Shown here: positions 12,844 to 24,818 of the stretch, one piece after another | How the letters are laid out: each line of letters opens with the position of its first letter | Position numbering within the stretch: position 1 is the stretch's first letter | From: Arabidopsis thaliana | Taxonomy: Eukaryota > Streptophyta > Magnoliopsida > Brassicales > Brassicaceae | NCBI RefSeq assembly: GCF_000001735.4 | Contig: NC_003070.9 | Coordinates: 19,081,971 to 19,145,970 of the forward strand | Direction: 5' to 3' | DNA length: 64,000 bases | Position numbers and translations under genes: made by a program | The notes under the pieces: model-generated | The model's database searches: none | What the model was told of the DNA's origin: nothing | The model's input: only the letters and a program-made list of their open reading frames with translations

Positions 12844-15482
12844 ATGGCAATTCCAAAAGCTCACTACTCTTTAGCCATCATTGTCGTTCTTTTTGCCGTT
12901 TCGAGGAGCCAAAAAGTATGCAATCCAGAATGCAAGGCCAAAGAACCCTTCAACTGCGACAAAACTCTTGCATTCAACCGAAATGGATTTCCCAAAAAAA
13001 TTTTACTTTTGGTGCAGCTACCTCTGCATACCAGGTTTACATATATCTTCGCCATGATAGATTTAGGGGATTGATTTCTAGCTATAACATTTTCCATATA
13101 CTTTCTTCCTTACAATATCCAACGCTTTGTTCTATCAGGTTGAAGGTGCAGCACATAGAGCACTTAATGGATGGGACTATTTCACTCATAGATATCCAGG
13201 TCATAAACATCATTTAATATTATTATTTATTACATGCATCTTCATGTATGTAAAAGTATAAATATAAGAAATATATATTCATATTCATATCTCGGATTGT
13301 TATACAGAAAGAGTTTCAGATCGCAGTATAGGAGACCTTGCTTGTAATTCGTATGATCTTTATAAGGTGAAAGGCTATCAATGACGAATGTGTACATATG
13401 GTGTTTGTTCAATTTTTTCTTAGTTTTAATTTAATTTAAAGATTTTTCATATAACCTTGAACAGGATGATGTTAAACTACTAAAAAGAATGAACGTTCAA
13501 GCATACCGATTCTCAATAGCATGGTCAAGGGTCTTACCAAGTAAATGGATCTTCATGTTTTCATCTAATTATAAATAGAATTCGTAAAATTTTACATTCC
13601 ATCACTAAACTTTAATTTGTGATTAAATGCTAAATTTAGAGGGCAGACTAATTGGAGGAGTCGACGAGAATGGGATCACATACTACAACAATCTCATTAA
13701 CGAGTTGAAAGCAAATGGTAAATTCTAAATTCAAGTGCTTAATTAATCATATTTTAAATCGTTTTAGTATGTTTGTGATATATAAACATTTAACTTACAT
13801 GAATACAGGCATAGAACCATTTGTGACTATATTTCATTGGGATGTTCCTCAAGACTTTAGAAGACGAATATGGAGGCTTCTTAAGCCCACGTATAGTGTA
13901 AGTGTGTTCTATATTCTCTTCTTTAGCTTAGATATATGTAACATCGCATCAGATATGTGTCTGTCTAATATGTATGATACATAAATAGGGAGGACTTCAA
14001 AAATTACGCTGAGCTTCTATTCCAAAGATTCGGAGACAGAGTTAAATTTTGGATCACATTAAATCAGCCGTACTCTCTCGCTGTCAAAGGTTATGGAGAT
14101 GGACAGTATCCACCGGGAAGGTGCACTGACTGTGAATTTGGAGGAGATTCTGGAACTGAACCTTATATAGTTGGACATCACGAACTTCTGGCTCATATGG
14201 AAGCTGTATCTTTATACCGAAAAAGATATCAGGTATACATACCGTAAACTCATAATTTCTCTTTGCGTCGATACTACTTTGTGGTATATTTGAGTCTATA
14301 ATCAAGAACTACTTACGCAGAAATTTCAAGGTGGTAAGATAGGAACGACATTGATCGGTAGATGGTTCATCCCACTAAATGAAACTAACGATCTCGACAA
14401 GGCTGCTGCAAAACGAGAATTCGATTTTTCCGTTGGCTGGTATATATGTTCAACTCATGGATTACCAAAACATTAATTATGTATATATAAAACATGCTGT
14501 GCAATATTAATTTATGTATATTTTCTTACATATGTGTAGGTTCTTGGATCCACTGGTGTACGGACAATATCCAAAGATAATGAGAGACTAGGAGATAGAT
14601 TGCCAAAATTCACGCCCAAGCAATCAGCTTTACTTAAAGGATCACTTGATTTTCTAGGGTTGAACTATTACGTTACAAGATATGCAACCTACAGACCTCC
14701 TCCAATGCCGACACAACATAGTGTCTTAACCGATTCAGGAGTTACAATTGGATGTATGTCAAACATTTGTCGTATTTAGGTGGATTTTTCATATATAAAT
14801 CACCAAAACTAATCTTTTTATAATTGGTTTCAGTTGAGCGAAATGGAGTTTCTATTGGTGTTAAGGCTAGTATCAACTTTGGTTTCGTATATTTTTTTTC
14901 CCAGATGTGAAAGATTTACGACATTTAGTTGATTTTTTTTTATTTGTCGAGCTTCTCCTACTATCCACCAGGATTCCGTCAGATTCTAAATCACATCAAA
15001 AACAAGTACAAGAATCCATTAACCTACATCACCGAAAACGGTATATGTTGCATTCAAATGTTTAACTTTAACCAATGAAAAAACTATTTTGTGTTAGTTA
15101 CAAATCTTATGTCAATTTGTAGGAGTTGCTGATGCTGATCGCAAATGCTCTTGCCGATAATGGACGAATTCAATTTCAATGCAGCCATCTTTCTTGTCTC
15201 AAATGCGCAATTGAGTGAGTTTAATATATCATTCGTATTTTATGTGATTTACTGTCTTCGGAGAATTATAAATTTATATTCATATCAAAACTATTTTCTT
15301 AAATATTTAATAGGGATGGATGCAACGTAGCAGGATATTTTGCATGGTCATTGATGGACAATTATGAATTCGGAAATGGTTACACTCTCCGGTTTGATAT
15401 GAATTGGGTCAACTTCACTAATCCTGCTGATCGAAGAGAAAAAGCTTCTGGAAAATGGTTCTCTAGGTTCATTGCAAAATAA
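12844..15482 (+). pseudogene. TGG6: Broken myrosinase gene TGG6/BGLU36
   Basis: This is a tandem paralogue of TGG5 in which all 13 exons can still be aligned (12844-13034, 13139-13199, 13308-13366, 13465-13540, 13640-13717, 13809-13897, 13989-14232, 14321-14439, 14540-14753, 14834-14865, about 14950-15040, 15123-15214, 15314-15482), but the frame is broken repeatedly. Lesions seen: a longer A run at 12994-13000 (net +2 relative to TGG5) shifts exon 1; one extra A near 13850 shifts exon 6; a 4-nt deletion in exon 9 gives TAG at 14589-14591; the exon 11 acceptor is lost with a small deletion near 14950; and about 17 nt are missing from exon 12 near 15132. Exon 7 keeps the TLNQ motif, and the end of exon 11 keeps ITENG. 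Promoter and splice sites are mostly intact, so transcription is plausible. I recall At1g51490 as a pseudogene in the Col-0 accession. Confidence 0.93.
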
Positions 15483-15996
15483 GTGGAAGCCATAGATATA
15501 CATCAATTACATGTGTTTAAGTTTGAATGTAATTACTATCATACACTTACATAATAAAATTCTTTAATCTTTTTCTAGATTATAGCTAACAAACTATAGC
15601 TTACAAATTATAAGCATCAAAGAAAGTTTCGAGATGCAACTGAAAGAAGGTAAGCTTATTTATAATAATGTTTATAGCCTACAAATTAAGATTTGGTGAA
15701 TATATTTTAGTTATTTTGTTTTTTATAATTTTAATTTCAAACTGCATCTAAGTGCTTAAAATTATCATCTATGTTTATAGGTTACAAATCATACCAATCA
15801 TTCTGTTTTTTCGTTTTTTTTTATTTGCAACTATATAGACGAAAGATACAGAGTATCATGTTTATTCTCCAAAAATAACAATGCTGAATCATAGAATCAT
15901 TAGATGCTGATAATGATACATATTTATAAATGTTGAAACTATCGTATGTGCAAAACAAATTAAGAAACAAAGTGTATACACAAATAGATATAATCT
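15483..15996. other. Intergenic between convergent TGG6 and ABCG12
   Basis: This is the 3' flank of both neighbours and is AT-rich. Short repeated phrases such as ATAGCTTACAAATTATAAGCAT (in variants, at about 15595 and 15675) are the only structure I see; there is no coding content. Confidence 0.6.
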
Positions 15997-18900
15997 TTAA
16001 TTAATTGGAGAGGTAAGACCTTCTTGAGAAGAAAGTGAATGTAGAGGTTGGTGTCTCCTTGAAGATAGTGATGATAGAGATGGAACTTTCTTGAAAGAAG
16101 GTCTCTTTTTGAGACTCTTCATCGTTCGCTTTGCTTGTATCGCCTTCAAAGCCGGCTCTGCTCTCTCCTTAAGCTTCAAGACTATGAAAAATAGAATGCG
16201 GTAACACACAAGGATCAACACGATCGCTGATAAGTCCCACCACTTAGAATGTGTGACTTGCACTCCAAATATCTTGTTTATCACTTGCTCTCCTGTCATC
16301 TTTGGTTCCCCCGCAAACATCGGGTCAAACTCTAGACCAAGAAAATCATTCTTGTATGCTCCCTGCAATATAAAAGAAGAAGAAAAACATGTTAACTTTA
16401 TAACCTTTATACTAAGTTTAATAGGTATCTTGGTCCGGACTCTAACTTGTTTTAGTTATATATTTATTTGGAATTTATGAGCTTAGCTACCAAAGATTCA
16501 CGAACTTCGTATCAAAACTATATTTCCTTTAATGTGAGATATGCAATAGTTACAAGCTAAACGCTACAACAATTGTATTGAATGGTTCTTGTGATCAATA
16601 AAGCAAAAAAAAATACCTGAATAGCCCAAGAACCATAACTCATGAAGGAAATCGGGTAGCGCCAGAAAACCTTTGGCAGATCGGGAAGCAAACGGAAGAA
16701 TCCAGAAGTCATCATGATGATTCCCTATAGAAAAAAAAAACAGAATCAAGAACTCTACTTATAAGTTCATAGGCTAGTAAAGAGGAAGAAATAAAAACAG
16801 AGGATCTTGAAATAAGAGGTAGTGTGTTTCTTACAATGATGCCAGCTCCTGTGATAAGACCCATCAAGAAATTCGGAACAAGAGAAGCCACAACCATCAT
16901 GAGACTCTCAATGACGGAGACAGAGAAGAATATGTTGAGACAGAAGAAAGCCCAATGCGAGACACCAGGACGGAATTTCACCATGTTGTAAGTAATACTC
17001 CCTGTGATGAGCGCAATGGCTACCAAGAACGGGAAAGAAGAGACGTAATTCGATATGATATAAACCGAAACGCCGTAGTAACCACTCAATCTCTCTTTAT
17101 AGAACACTTTCATTTCTTCAATGAAAGAAGGAAACCCTCCAATGGACATGAAAGTCATGAAACCGGTAATGAATCCACCACAAGAAACCCGAGCCAAGAT
17201 CGATGTGTAGCTATGTCCTACATCGTAAAAGATTGTCCCAACACAGAATGATACCACAATATAGATCACAATTCTTGACCAATAGTATCCAATATCGCGG
17301 CACATGTTCACAAATGATCTCTTTGTCAAAGTTCTTAGCTGCTTAAACCACGTCGCTTCGCTTCCCTTTCTCACTTCCATCCCATGATGTCCTTCCTATA
17401 AAACACCGTAAACAGAACACGTAAATTTTCAATAAACACTTATCAAGATTCTTGAAATGGTTGGGGCAGAGAAGAGTTTGCTTACAATGCTAGCTAATTC
17501 ACGGATGCGAGATTTTGCAGATTTAGCGTAGACTGAACGACGATAATTCTCAACAAGCCTAGCTTTGATCTCAGATGTTGCTAGATTCATCAAAGGATCT
17601 GATGTAGCTGGTGTCTCCTACAATAAAGATTAACTCTTGAGTCAAAAGACTAAACGATTTTGCAGTGTTCCTCAAAAAGTATTAAAGATTTAAATCTCTC
17701 ACCCGAATCCTTTGAGATCCTTTGAGTGTAGCTGTAACGGTATCAAAGTCTGAGTTGATACATCTTAGGAAATGATCAGAAGGATTCCGTTTCTTCGGGC
17801 AAGGAAACCCCGCTTCAGCAAAGAACTGCAAACAAAACAGTTATCATTTAGCGATCAGAAAATCGCAGAAAATGTGTTTCTTGAGACCCAAGAAAGGGCT
17901 CTGTTTTTACCTCAACAGCAAACTTGGATTCACCAAAATAAACAGTCTCACCACTAGAGAGCAAAAAAAGATCATCAAAGAGAGCAAAAACTTCGCTACT
18001 AGGTTGATGAATCGATGAAACAACGGTTCTACCACCATCTCGAGCGATATTCCTTAGCGCTTGAATCACAAAGAAAGCAGAAGCACTGTCCAAACCACTA
18101 GTAGGTTCATCAAGAAACAAAATTTGCGGTCGCGTTAAGATCTCTAACGCAACGCTGACGCGTTTCCTCTCGCCGCCACTCACTCCTCTAGAATGCCAAT
18201 TACCTATGACTCTGTCTGCACAATCTTGAAGACCAAGTTCAATGATTGTTCCTTCAACAATGTCGTTGACTTCTTCTTTGGTCAAATCACTTGATAGCCG
18301 TAGATGAGCTGAGTATGTTATTGTCTCCCTCACCGTTAGTGTTCCCATCAAAATGTCCTCTTGTGTTACATAAGCCTATTCATAGTAATAATTCCAATAA
18401 AAATTCTAAAATTCCCAAAAAAAAATCGAATTAAATTTTGATATTAGATTATACTTACGACGAGACCGTAGTCTAGTCTTGCCTTCTTTCCGTTCAATAG
18501 AAGATTACCGGTCATAATCACGTTTCTTGCGAGTCTACCTATATACATGGGATAATTCTGAACAATTATTTAAAATTATTTAAGATATGATTTATTTGTT
18601 TATCTTTTAACGAATAATGAGTGTGACTTAACAACTAGAATTAGCATAAGGTATAATAAGAATCCATAAATTAGATACGTAAATTATGTAGAACAAAATA
18701 ATGAAATAGAACAAATATTTATGTACATAATCAAATAAATCTCACTCACACTAATACCAAAAAGAAAACGAACCTGCGAGAGAATCAAGAAGCGTGGACT
18801 TGCCGGATCCGGAAGGACCCATAATGGCCATAATCCGACCTGGTTCAGCATGACCGTTTAATCCATCGAGCAATCTTCGAGTCGGACCACCACTAAAGTT

Positions 18901-19002
18901 TGGTATAACCACCGTCAAATCTTCCCACGCCAAGTACGCCCCACGGCCAATCTCTGCCGGTGGCGGCGGACGTCGGCCATTGCTCGTACTCTCTAACTCC
19001 AT
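15997..19002 (-). CDS. ABCG12: ABC transporter G family member 12 (cuticular wax exporter CER5)
   Basis: This is a half-size ABCG (WBC) transporter of the plasma membrane; CER5 is known to export cuticular wax from epidermal cells, often with ABCG11. The eight exons, in transcript order, are 18774-19002, 18459-18538, 17911-18375, 17703-17825, 17486-17617, 16835-17395, 16617-16724 and 15997-16362, summing to 687 residues, the length I remember for CER5. The nucleotide-binding domain comes first: Walker [10 protein letters not shown] at 62-70, signature VSGGERKR, Walker [13 protein letters not shown], then the H-loop phrase SSIHQPS. The ABC2 membrane domain follows from about 360, with repeated hydrophobic segments in exons 6-8. 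The C-terminal tail is basic and Ser-rich. A GA-rich tract lies in the probable 5' UTR (about 19042-19068). I match it to At1g51500. Confidence 0.96.
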
Positions 19003-21101
19003 TGTTTTTGTTTGATCTTGAAAAAGATCAAAACCTTACTTATTAGAGAGAGAGAGAGAAAGAGAGAGTTTTGTTTGTTCTTCGTCTAGGTTATTTTTAT
19101 TATATTGGTTGGAGATGGAATTATAAAGATAGTGATTAATTTTTGTAGGCCTAAGGTTTTCTTTAGGTGAGACTTGAGAGCAACAATCAACAAACAACTA
19201 ATTACATTTAATGGATGGCTTTAATATCATAACCATATATAGATACACGTCTATAGTATATAGTTTTTTTTATTTTCTTGCACATTAAATGTAAGAGAGT
19301 GAGAGTTGTGTGAATGAGGTCTAATATTTATACAATCGTCCATGTGTAGTAGTAACTAGTAAGCAACCACCTACTTATTGACATACTATTATACGTATGA
19401 AATATATTTTTTATGTCGGTTCTTGCCAACTAACAAGAAATTTCGTCCACACAGAAATCAAATGATATTTTTGTGAAATGAAATTTAACAGTGTGATTAT
19501 TTACGATGAGATGTTTTCATTTAGTTCGAAATGAATAGAAACATCACAAATCAATTAAAGGATCCATATTTGGTTGTCTACTAATTCCAAGGGATTGATA
19601 GTGATACTTTGACAAATTTATCGTTTTGTTCACACATAGAATTATATAATTATCATTGTATTAGTTTTTGTAACTATAAGCAAGAGAAGTGATATTCGAT
19701 AATTAATGAAGAAGATATATAAAATTAAGTTTGAAAAATCGTGTTTGGTTGAACATGTAAAATCAAGAGACTTGATAATTGATAAGTTTGAATGACATAA
19801 AGAGGTAGAGAACCCTCGCAACGAGTCTTCACAGGTGTTAAATGAAAAGGGAAAGGAATTAAATGTGTGGTAGTTGGAACCGATATAGTTTTTTTTTTGT
19901 ATTATGCTTCATTATTTCTTTTTGGTCTATCCGTCCATTTATTATCTTCATGATTTTATGGTTATCTTTAGCTTTTTAGCTTTAGTATAGCGCTATGTCT
20001 AACCACATTTTTAAGCATTGTTTAGTATTTAACACAACCCTAAGTTATAGACTTCTTACTATTTATATCTAGTAGGTTTATTGGTTCTTTTTAAACGAGT
20101 AAACTGATACTAAACAAAAGTACCTAAGATTTCACAAAGTTTTGGTATAAAAAGAAAACAAAAAGAAACAAGATTTCCAGAAAAGAGATAGAAACCCAGA
20201 TTCTAAATTCAACAGAATCTAAGGTATGGTCTTATAAGCCTTTGGCACCATCATTAACAAGAATACAAAACTGTTTTTTTTTTGTTGGAATCATGTAAAA
20301 GCATATCATTTTTTTTGTTGGTGACAACAAAAGCAGAACTTATATAACTGTTCCAACTGTTTCATATTTATACTTTTCAGCTGTAAGTTAGTATATGAGA
20401 GCCCTTAAAATAGATGGATACATAAACATAATGTGGGACTGGCTCAATGCACAAAGTATAGATGATTGATTCGTACAAATGAAATCATGCAACCTGTGAG
20501 TAGCAAGAAAGTACATGCTCTATCTCAAATCATCAAACCTTTGATGATTTCTTTTAACATATTTAGGATACGAATAGTTACGCCTATAAAAACAAACGAT
20601 GTGAATATTGCCATTGATTGGAAAATTTCAGCCAAAATATTTAATAGTCATTTGATGATTTCTGTTAACATATTTAGGTTACCAATAGTTACGCCTAGAA
20701 TAATAAACCAGTGTGAAATAATGCCATTGGTTGAAAATTCTTTGATTTTTTCTATATAATCATATTTGGTTTTCTAGTGTAATGGAAGGTCTTTGATTTT
20801 CAAATTCTGTCTGACCTAAATATGAATCAATAAGAGAATGAAAATTAAAACATTCTTCCTCATCCAATGTTTCTCTTCTTTTACCAATACAAAGCATTAA
20901 AACAGATCTCATGGTGTTTAAACGCAACAATCCCATGCAAATGCATAAAGAGATAAACCAATGCAAAAGCAGCCAAACCCTACAAAAACCCCAGAAAAAA
21001 ATTTGTTCAACACTCAGCGTCTTGCATCAGTACCTTACAGATAAGAGAGGGAATCCCTAATACAGAGAGATATGGGGAGAACTCTCCACCAAATCATACA
21101 A
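19003..21101. other. 2.1-kb intergenic region with ABCG12 promoter and a tandem duplication
   Basis: This is the 5' flank of ABCG12 on the left and the 3' flank of Y14 on the right. It holds a GA-repeat leader at about 19042-19068 and a diverged direct duplication of about 100 bp (20540 and 20651). I see no recognisable gene; the 97-codon frame at 20466 is just a translation of the duplicated block. Confidence 0.6.
20540..20745. repeat. Diverged tandem duplication, about 111-bp period
   Basis: Two copies begin TTTGATGATTTCT, at 20540 and 20651. They continue with shared phrases (AACATATTTAGG, AATAGTTACGCCTA, TGCCATTG) and share most bases over about 95 positions, with scattered substitutions and small indels. 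The event is local and I recognise no transposon family. Confidence 0.8.
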
Positions 21102-22783
21102 TCAGTAACGTCTTCTCGGACTTCTTGAACGTTGCGACCTCCCATACCTGTAAAACCCCAATGATCAATGGATGATGATTTAAAGAAAGGTATAACTACT
21201 TGACAAGTCACAAGTGATTTCGATTCATTAGCATAAAGACAGTAAAGTTTGGTAGGTGCTTAGTACAATATACTACCTTGTCAACTGTTAAAACTTCTAA
21301 GTCTATATCTTAATTGATACTTTTTGACACTCTTGACTTCATATCGGCACAAGATCAGACAAGTCGTAGCGGAACAGAAAAGAGATTAGGATACAAACCT
21401 CGAGTTCTTTCTCCTGTAAGATTCACCACCACTGGGACCGCTGCTGAAGGCCCAGTCAACGCTAACATTCTGTGTTAGAAGCTCAGCACCATTCATTGCT
21501 GAAATAGCGCTCTGTGCTTCTTCCTTCTTCTCATATTCTATCAAAGCATATCCCTTATCAAAAAAAACAAAAGCAAAGTGTTACTTCCACTTCCATGAGA
21601 ACTCAAGCAAACTAAAGAAAAATAATATTTGATTCCTAAACTCGCATCTAGAAGACAGCTTATCTTATTCGACCCGTCATTTCTGACACTTTGAAGTAAC
21701 TTAAACGAAGTGTCCTTAGGGAACAGCATTGCACTTTACAGAATATTACATCTCCCTCTTAAAAGCAATGTAACATTGCAAAGATAAATTTATCATTTTT
21801 GGCTCTCAATTTCAGATATTCAGTATTACATTGATTAACACAAAGCATGTCAAAGAGTAAAGTCAACATCTACGACAAAACAGTATTGCATTCATCTCTA
21901 AATTACATCATGACAACAATCCAACAAATCAAGCTTCACTATAACAAACCAAAAGGCAAAATGATATCAACATAACTAAGCAAAAAAATTAGCTTCACAA
22001 TAACTAACCAAAAGGCATAATGACATCAAGAGCCACTAAGAAACAAAGGCAAAACTCCATACCTTGACATAACCACTACGGCGATCGAGATTGAGATTTA
22101 GATTCTTAATCTCCCCAAAATCACCAAAAGCATTGGTTATATCCTCCTCCTGTGTCTCCTCATGAACTCCAGAGACCAAGATAATCCATCCTTCAACGGC
22201 TACACATAAACACACACAACAAACAAATTCATCCAAAACAGTCCCAATTCTTCATTACCCTCAAAGAAACTATGTTCTATCTTCACAGACTCTAGAACCA
22301 TTACATTTTTTATAATGGTTACAAACTAAATCTAAACCAATCTAATTTTTTTCAAAAAACTTCTAGGTCAAATTGAATCCCAAACACAAGGGGTTATGAG
22401 AAACCCTAGAACAAATTACTACCACAAATAAATCAACAACGCGAAGAATCAGTATGCCAACACTAAAACCTAACTAAAAACAGCGAAAGAGGAAGAGATT
22501 TAGTGAAATTACATCTCTGCGGACCAGGACGGCCATCTGAACCAAGTGATTCGAAATCGCGTGAGGAAAGACGACGCTGACGATCGGAATCTTTCTCCTC
22601 GCGAAACCCACGGCCTTTGGTCTTCTTTGCTGATTCGCCATTAGCTCCGGCAATAGCCGACTTAAGCCTCGGATGTCCCGCGCGTGGAGAAACATCAGCT
22701 CCGTCAATAGCTGTACCTTCTTCGTCCATAAGGTCATCCTCCTCTGGCTCGAAATCGACTGCTTCTGATTCTATGTTCGCCAT
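21102..22783 (-). CDS. Y14: Exon junction complex RNA-binding protein Y14 (RBM8A homologue)
   Basis: This is the nuclear RNA-binding core subunit of the exon junction complex, the partner of MAGO, acting in splicing-dependent mRNA localisation and decay. The four exons, in transcript order, are 22513-22783, 22063-22199, 21399-21553 and 21102-21147, giving 202 residues with a clean TGA. The N-terminal third is acidic ([12 protein letters not shown]) and then basic. A single RRM spans about 92-170, opening with [11 protein letters not shown] and carrying RNP1-like KGYALIEYE. The C terminus is Arg/Ser-rich ([12 protein letters not shown]). These features and the length match Y14 across eukaryotes. 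Its upstream DNA has duplicated TGGGCT elements, common in promoters of RNA-metabolism genes. I match it to At1g51510. Confidence 0.96.
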
Positions 22784-24818
22784 GACTTCCGCCGCCGTAA
22801 GATTTCCGATAGATCTCTTCCCGTTTCGCCGACTGATTTTTTGTTTCCTTTGTTTTTGGGGACGGAGCTCTTTCTTCTATCAAGATATTTCTCTGCCAGT
22901 GTTGTTTATAGGAATATATTGGACCTTAAGTGGGCTTATTTTGGGCTTTTACGCTTGTATTTCTTTCTCACGCTAGTTTTTCCTTTTCCCTTTTAAACAG
23001 GCTTTGATTAAACTCCTCTCGTCAATGTTAGTGGGCTTATTTTGGGCTCTTACTTTTTTTATTTATTCTTTCACGCTTCAGAGTAAGCTAAGCCTTTGAT
23101 TTTTTAGGTTTCTTACAAAACAGGCTTAAGCCTTTGATGAAAACTTCTCTTGTTAATGTTACATTATCTGAATTTCATATGTCGAGAGTGAATCATGGCA
23201 TACCTTTTTAAGCATTCATGATGTCAAATTATTGTATCACTTCATAATTAGGATACTATCAATCATATTGTGGTATTTAACACTTTACAGTCGATACTGG
23301 TCCATCTCTTTGATGGTGATCATCATTGTTTTATCCGTTTGCATACAATCATTATAGTCGAATATTGCTTTCTAATTCCCACTCTAATCTCAAATAAATC
23401 TCGTCCAACATGTTCGACCAAATTCTAAGAAAGAAAACATAGAGAGATGCAAAGCATTTAAAGAAAACAAATCTTAGTTCGTCGCCAATAATTACTTACG
23501 TCATTTAGAGGAGGGGAGAGCATTAATTTGGAAAACATTTATTGTCTGGTTCTGTTGACTAAAGTAGTACAAAACTCTGGTCAATTTACGACAACTATTT
23601 AACAACACACGTGTCCTTAAAGAAGCTATATCGACCGTTGATATAATATCTAAAGATAATCTTAACGGGTAGGATTTGGAAATGAAGTAACCGAAGACCG
23701 TACACTCGTTACAGTGTTGAGGAAAAATTAATGTCATGCGCGAGTTTTGGTGTGACGGGGAAAAGAACAGCTGCCTGACAAAATTTTGTTTTATGGGATG
23801 GGATAGGGTAATTGTTGTCGATGAGCCCTATACTAAAAATAGTAGACTTCACAGTTCAAGTGACCGTTTGTCTTTAGCTGGCCCGGTCATGAGAGTTAAG
23901 GGCAAAAAATATTTTACGGGCAGGTCCTAATATTTATAGAGTATACTTTTTCTTTACGGGCAGGTCCTAAGATTTATATAATCTATACATCACAATGCTA
24001 GTTTTCACTTAGCTATGTTCAGGGATAAGCCTGGCCCTTATTCATTTGGTTTTGTTTTTTGATAGAGTTTTTGACCTCATTTTTCCCCTTTTACTTGCAG
24101 GTTGTAACGCCAAAGAGTTTGGGAGAAAAAAAAAATTAAATCCACCAAACAGTTGTAATTATCAATTTTGTTGGAACCAAGTGATTCCCATTACTATAGG
24201 TGAAGAAACTAAAATCTTTATTAGTATAGAGTATAGAAAGTGGCAGACCAAGAATTTCTTTTTTTTTTTGGGGTCAAATAATTTAGTTAACTAAAAAATT
24301 ACTTTATATAAATTATTTTAACTAAATAATTTAATTATCTCCAATAATCTTTTACTGCAAATATAAATTGTTCTTCTAACAAATCAATCTAATAAACAAA
24401 AAAACAAAAACGAAAACAATGTATTGAAAAAGCTACTTTATCCATGAAAAAGGGAATACATAGTGTTGATACCTACTAAAATCTGTTACTACAATCTTTT
24501 TAAAATCTGTTAATGCTCTTAATTTGCCAAAATAATCAGGTCAATATATATGATTTCTTTCCATTCTAATCTCGCTCTTTACGAAACTTGAATATCCCTA
24601 AAAATCGATAACAGTTTCAAAGAACAATAAAAACAAAAAAGGTTCGATTTTTAAAAAAAATTGTTTTTTTTGCTAAATGCTTTTTACAAAGACAAAATCA
24701 TACAAAATTCTAAAAGAAACATACATTTATGATTTAACGCAAACCCAAAAAGAGCCTTCACCTTTTTTCTCTTCGTCTTCTTCACCATCTTGTGGGGAAA
24801 AACAAAACTTCTCCGGCC
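22784..24818. other. 2-kb intergenic region upstream of Y14 and of the RRM gene
   Basis: This is the divergent promoter space between Y14 (minus) and the RRM gene (plus). Besides the site II-like block it contains an 18-bp direct repeat TTTACGGGCAGGTCCTAA at 23913 and 23953, and AT-rich DNA. The frames at 23501-24294 match nothing known. Confidence 0.6.
22930..23161. promoter_or_regulatory. Duplicated TGGGCT (site II-like) promoter block upstream of Y14
   Basis: Two adjacent related units begin GTGGGCTTATTTTGGGCT, at 22930 and 23031. Both end with an AGGCTTTGAT or AGCCTTTGAT phrase followed by a TCAATGTTA or TTAATGTTA phrase. Each unit carries two TGGGCT motifs, matching the TGGGCY site II element known from plant ribosomal and growth-related promoters. 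The block starts about 150 bp upstream of the Y14 ATG. The regulatory role is inferred. Confidence 0.6.

Noticed and set aside
22400..22409. AAACCCTAG-like telo-box
   Set aside because: It lies inside the first intron of Y14 rather than near the transcription start and is a single short match.
23736..24294. Plus-strand frames of 64 and 82 codons before the RRM gene
   Set aside because: No domain, no conserved start context, and overlapping a direct repeat; treated as chance frames.
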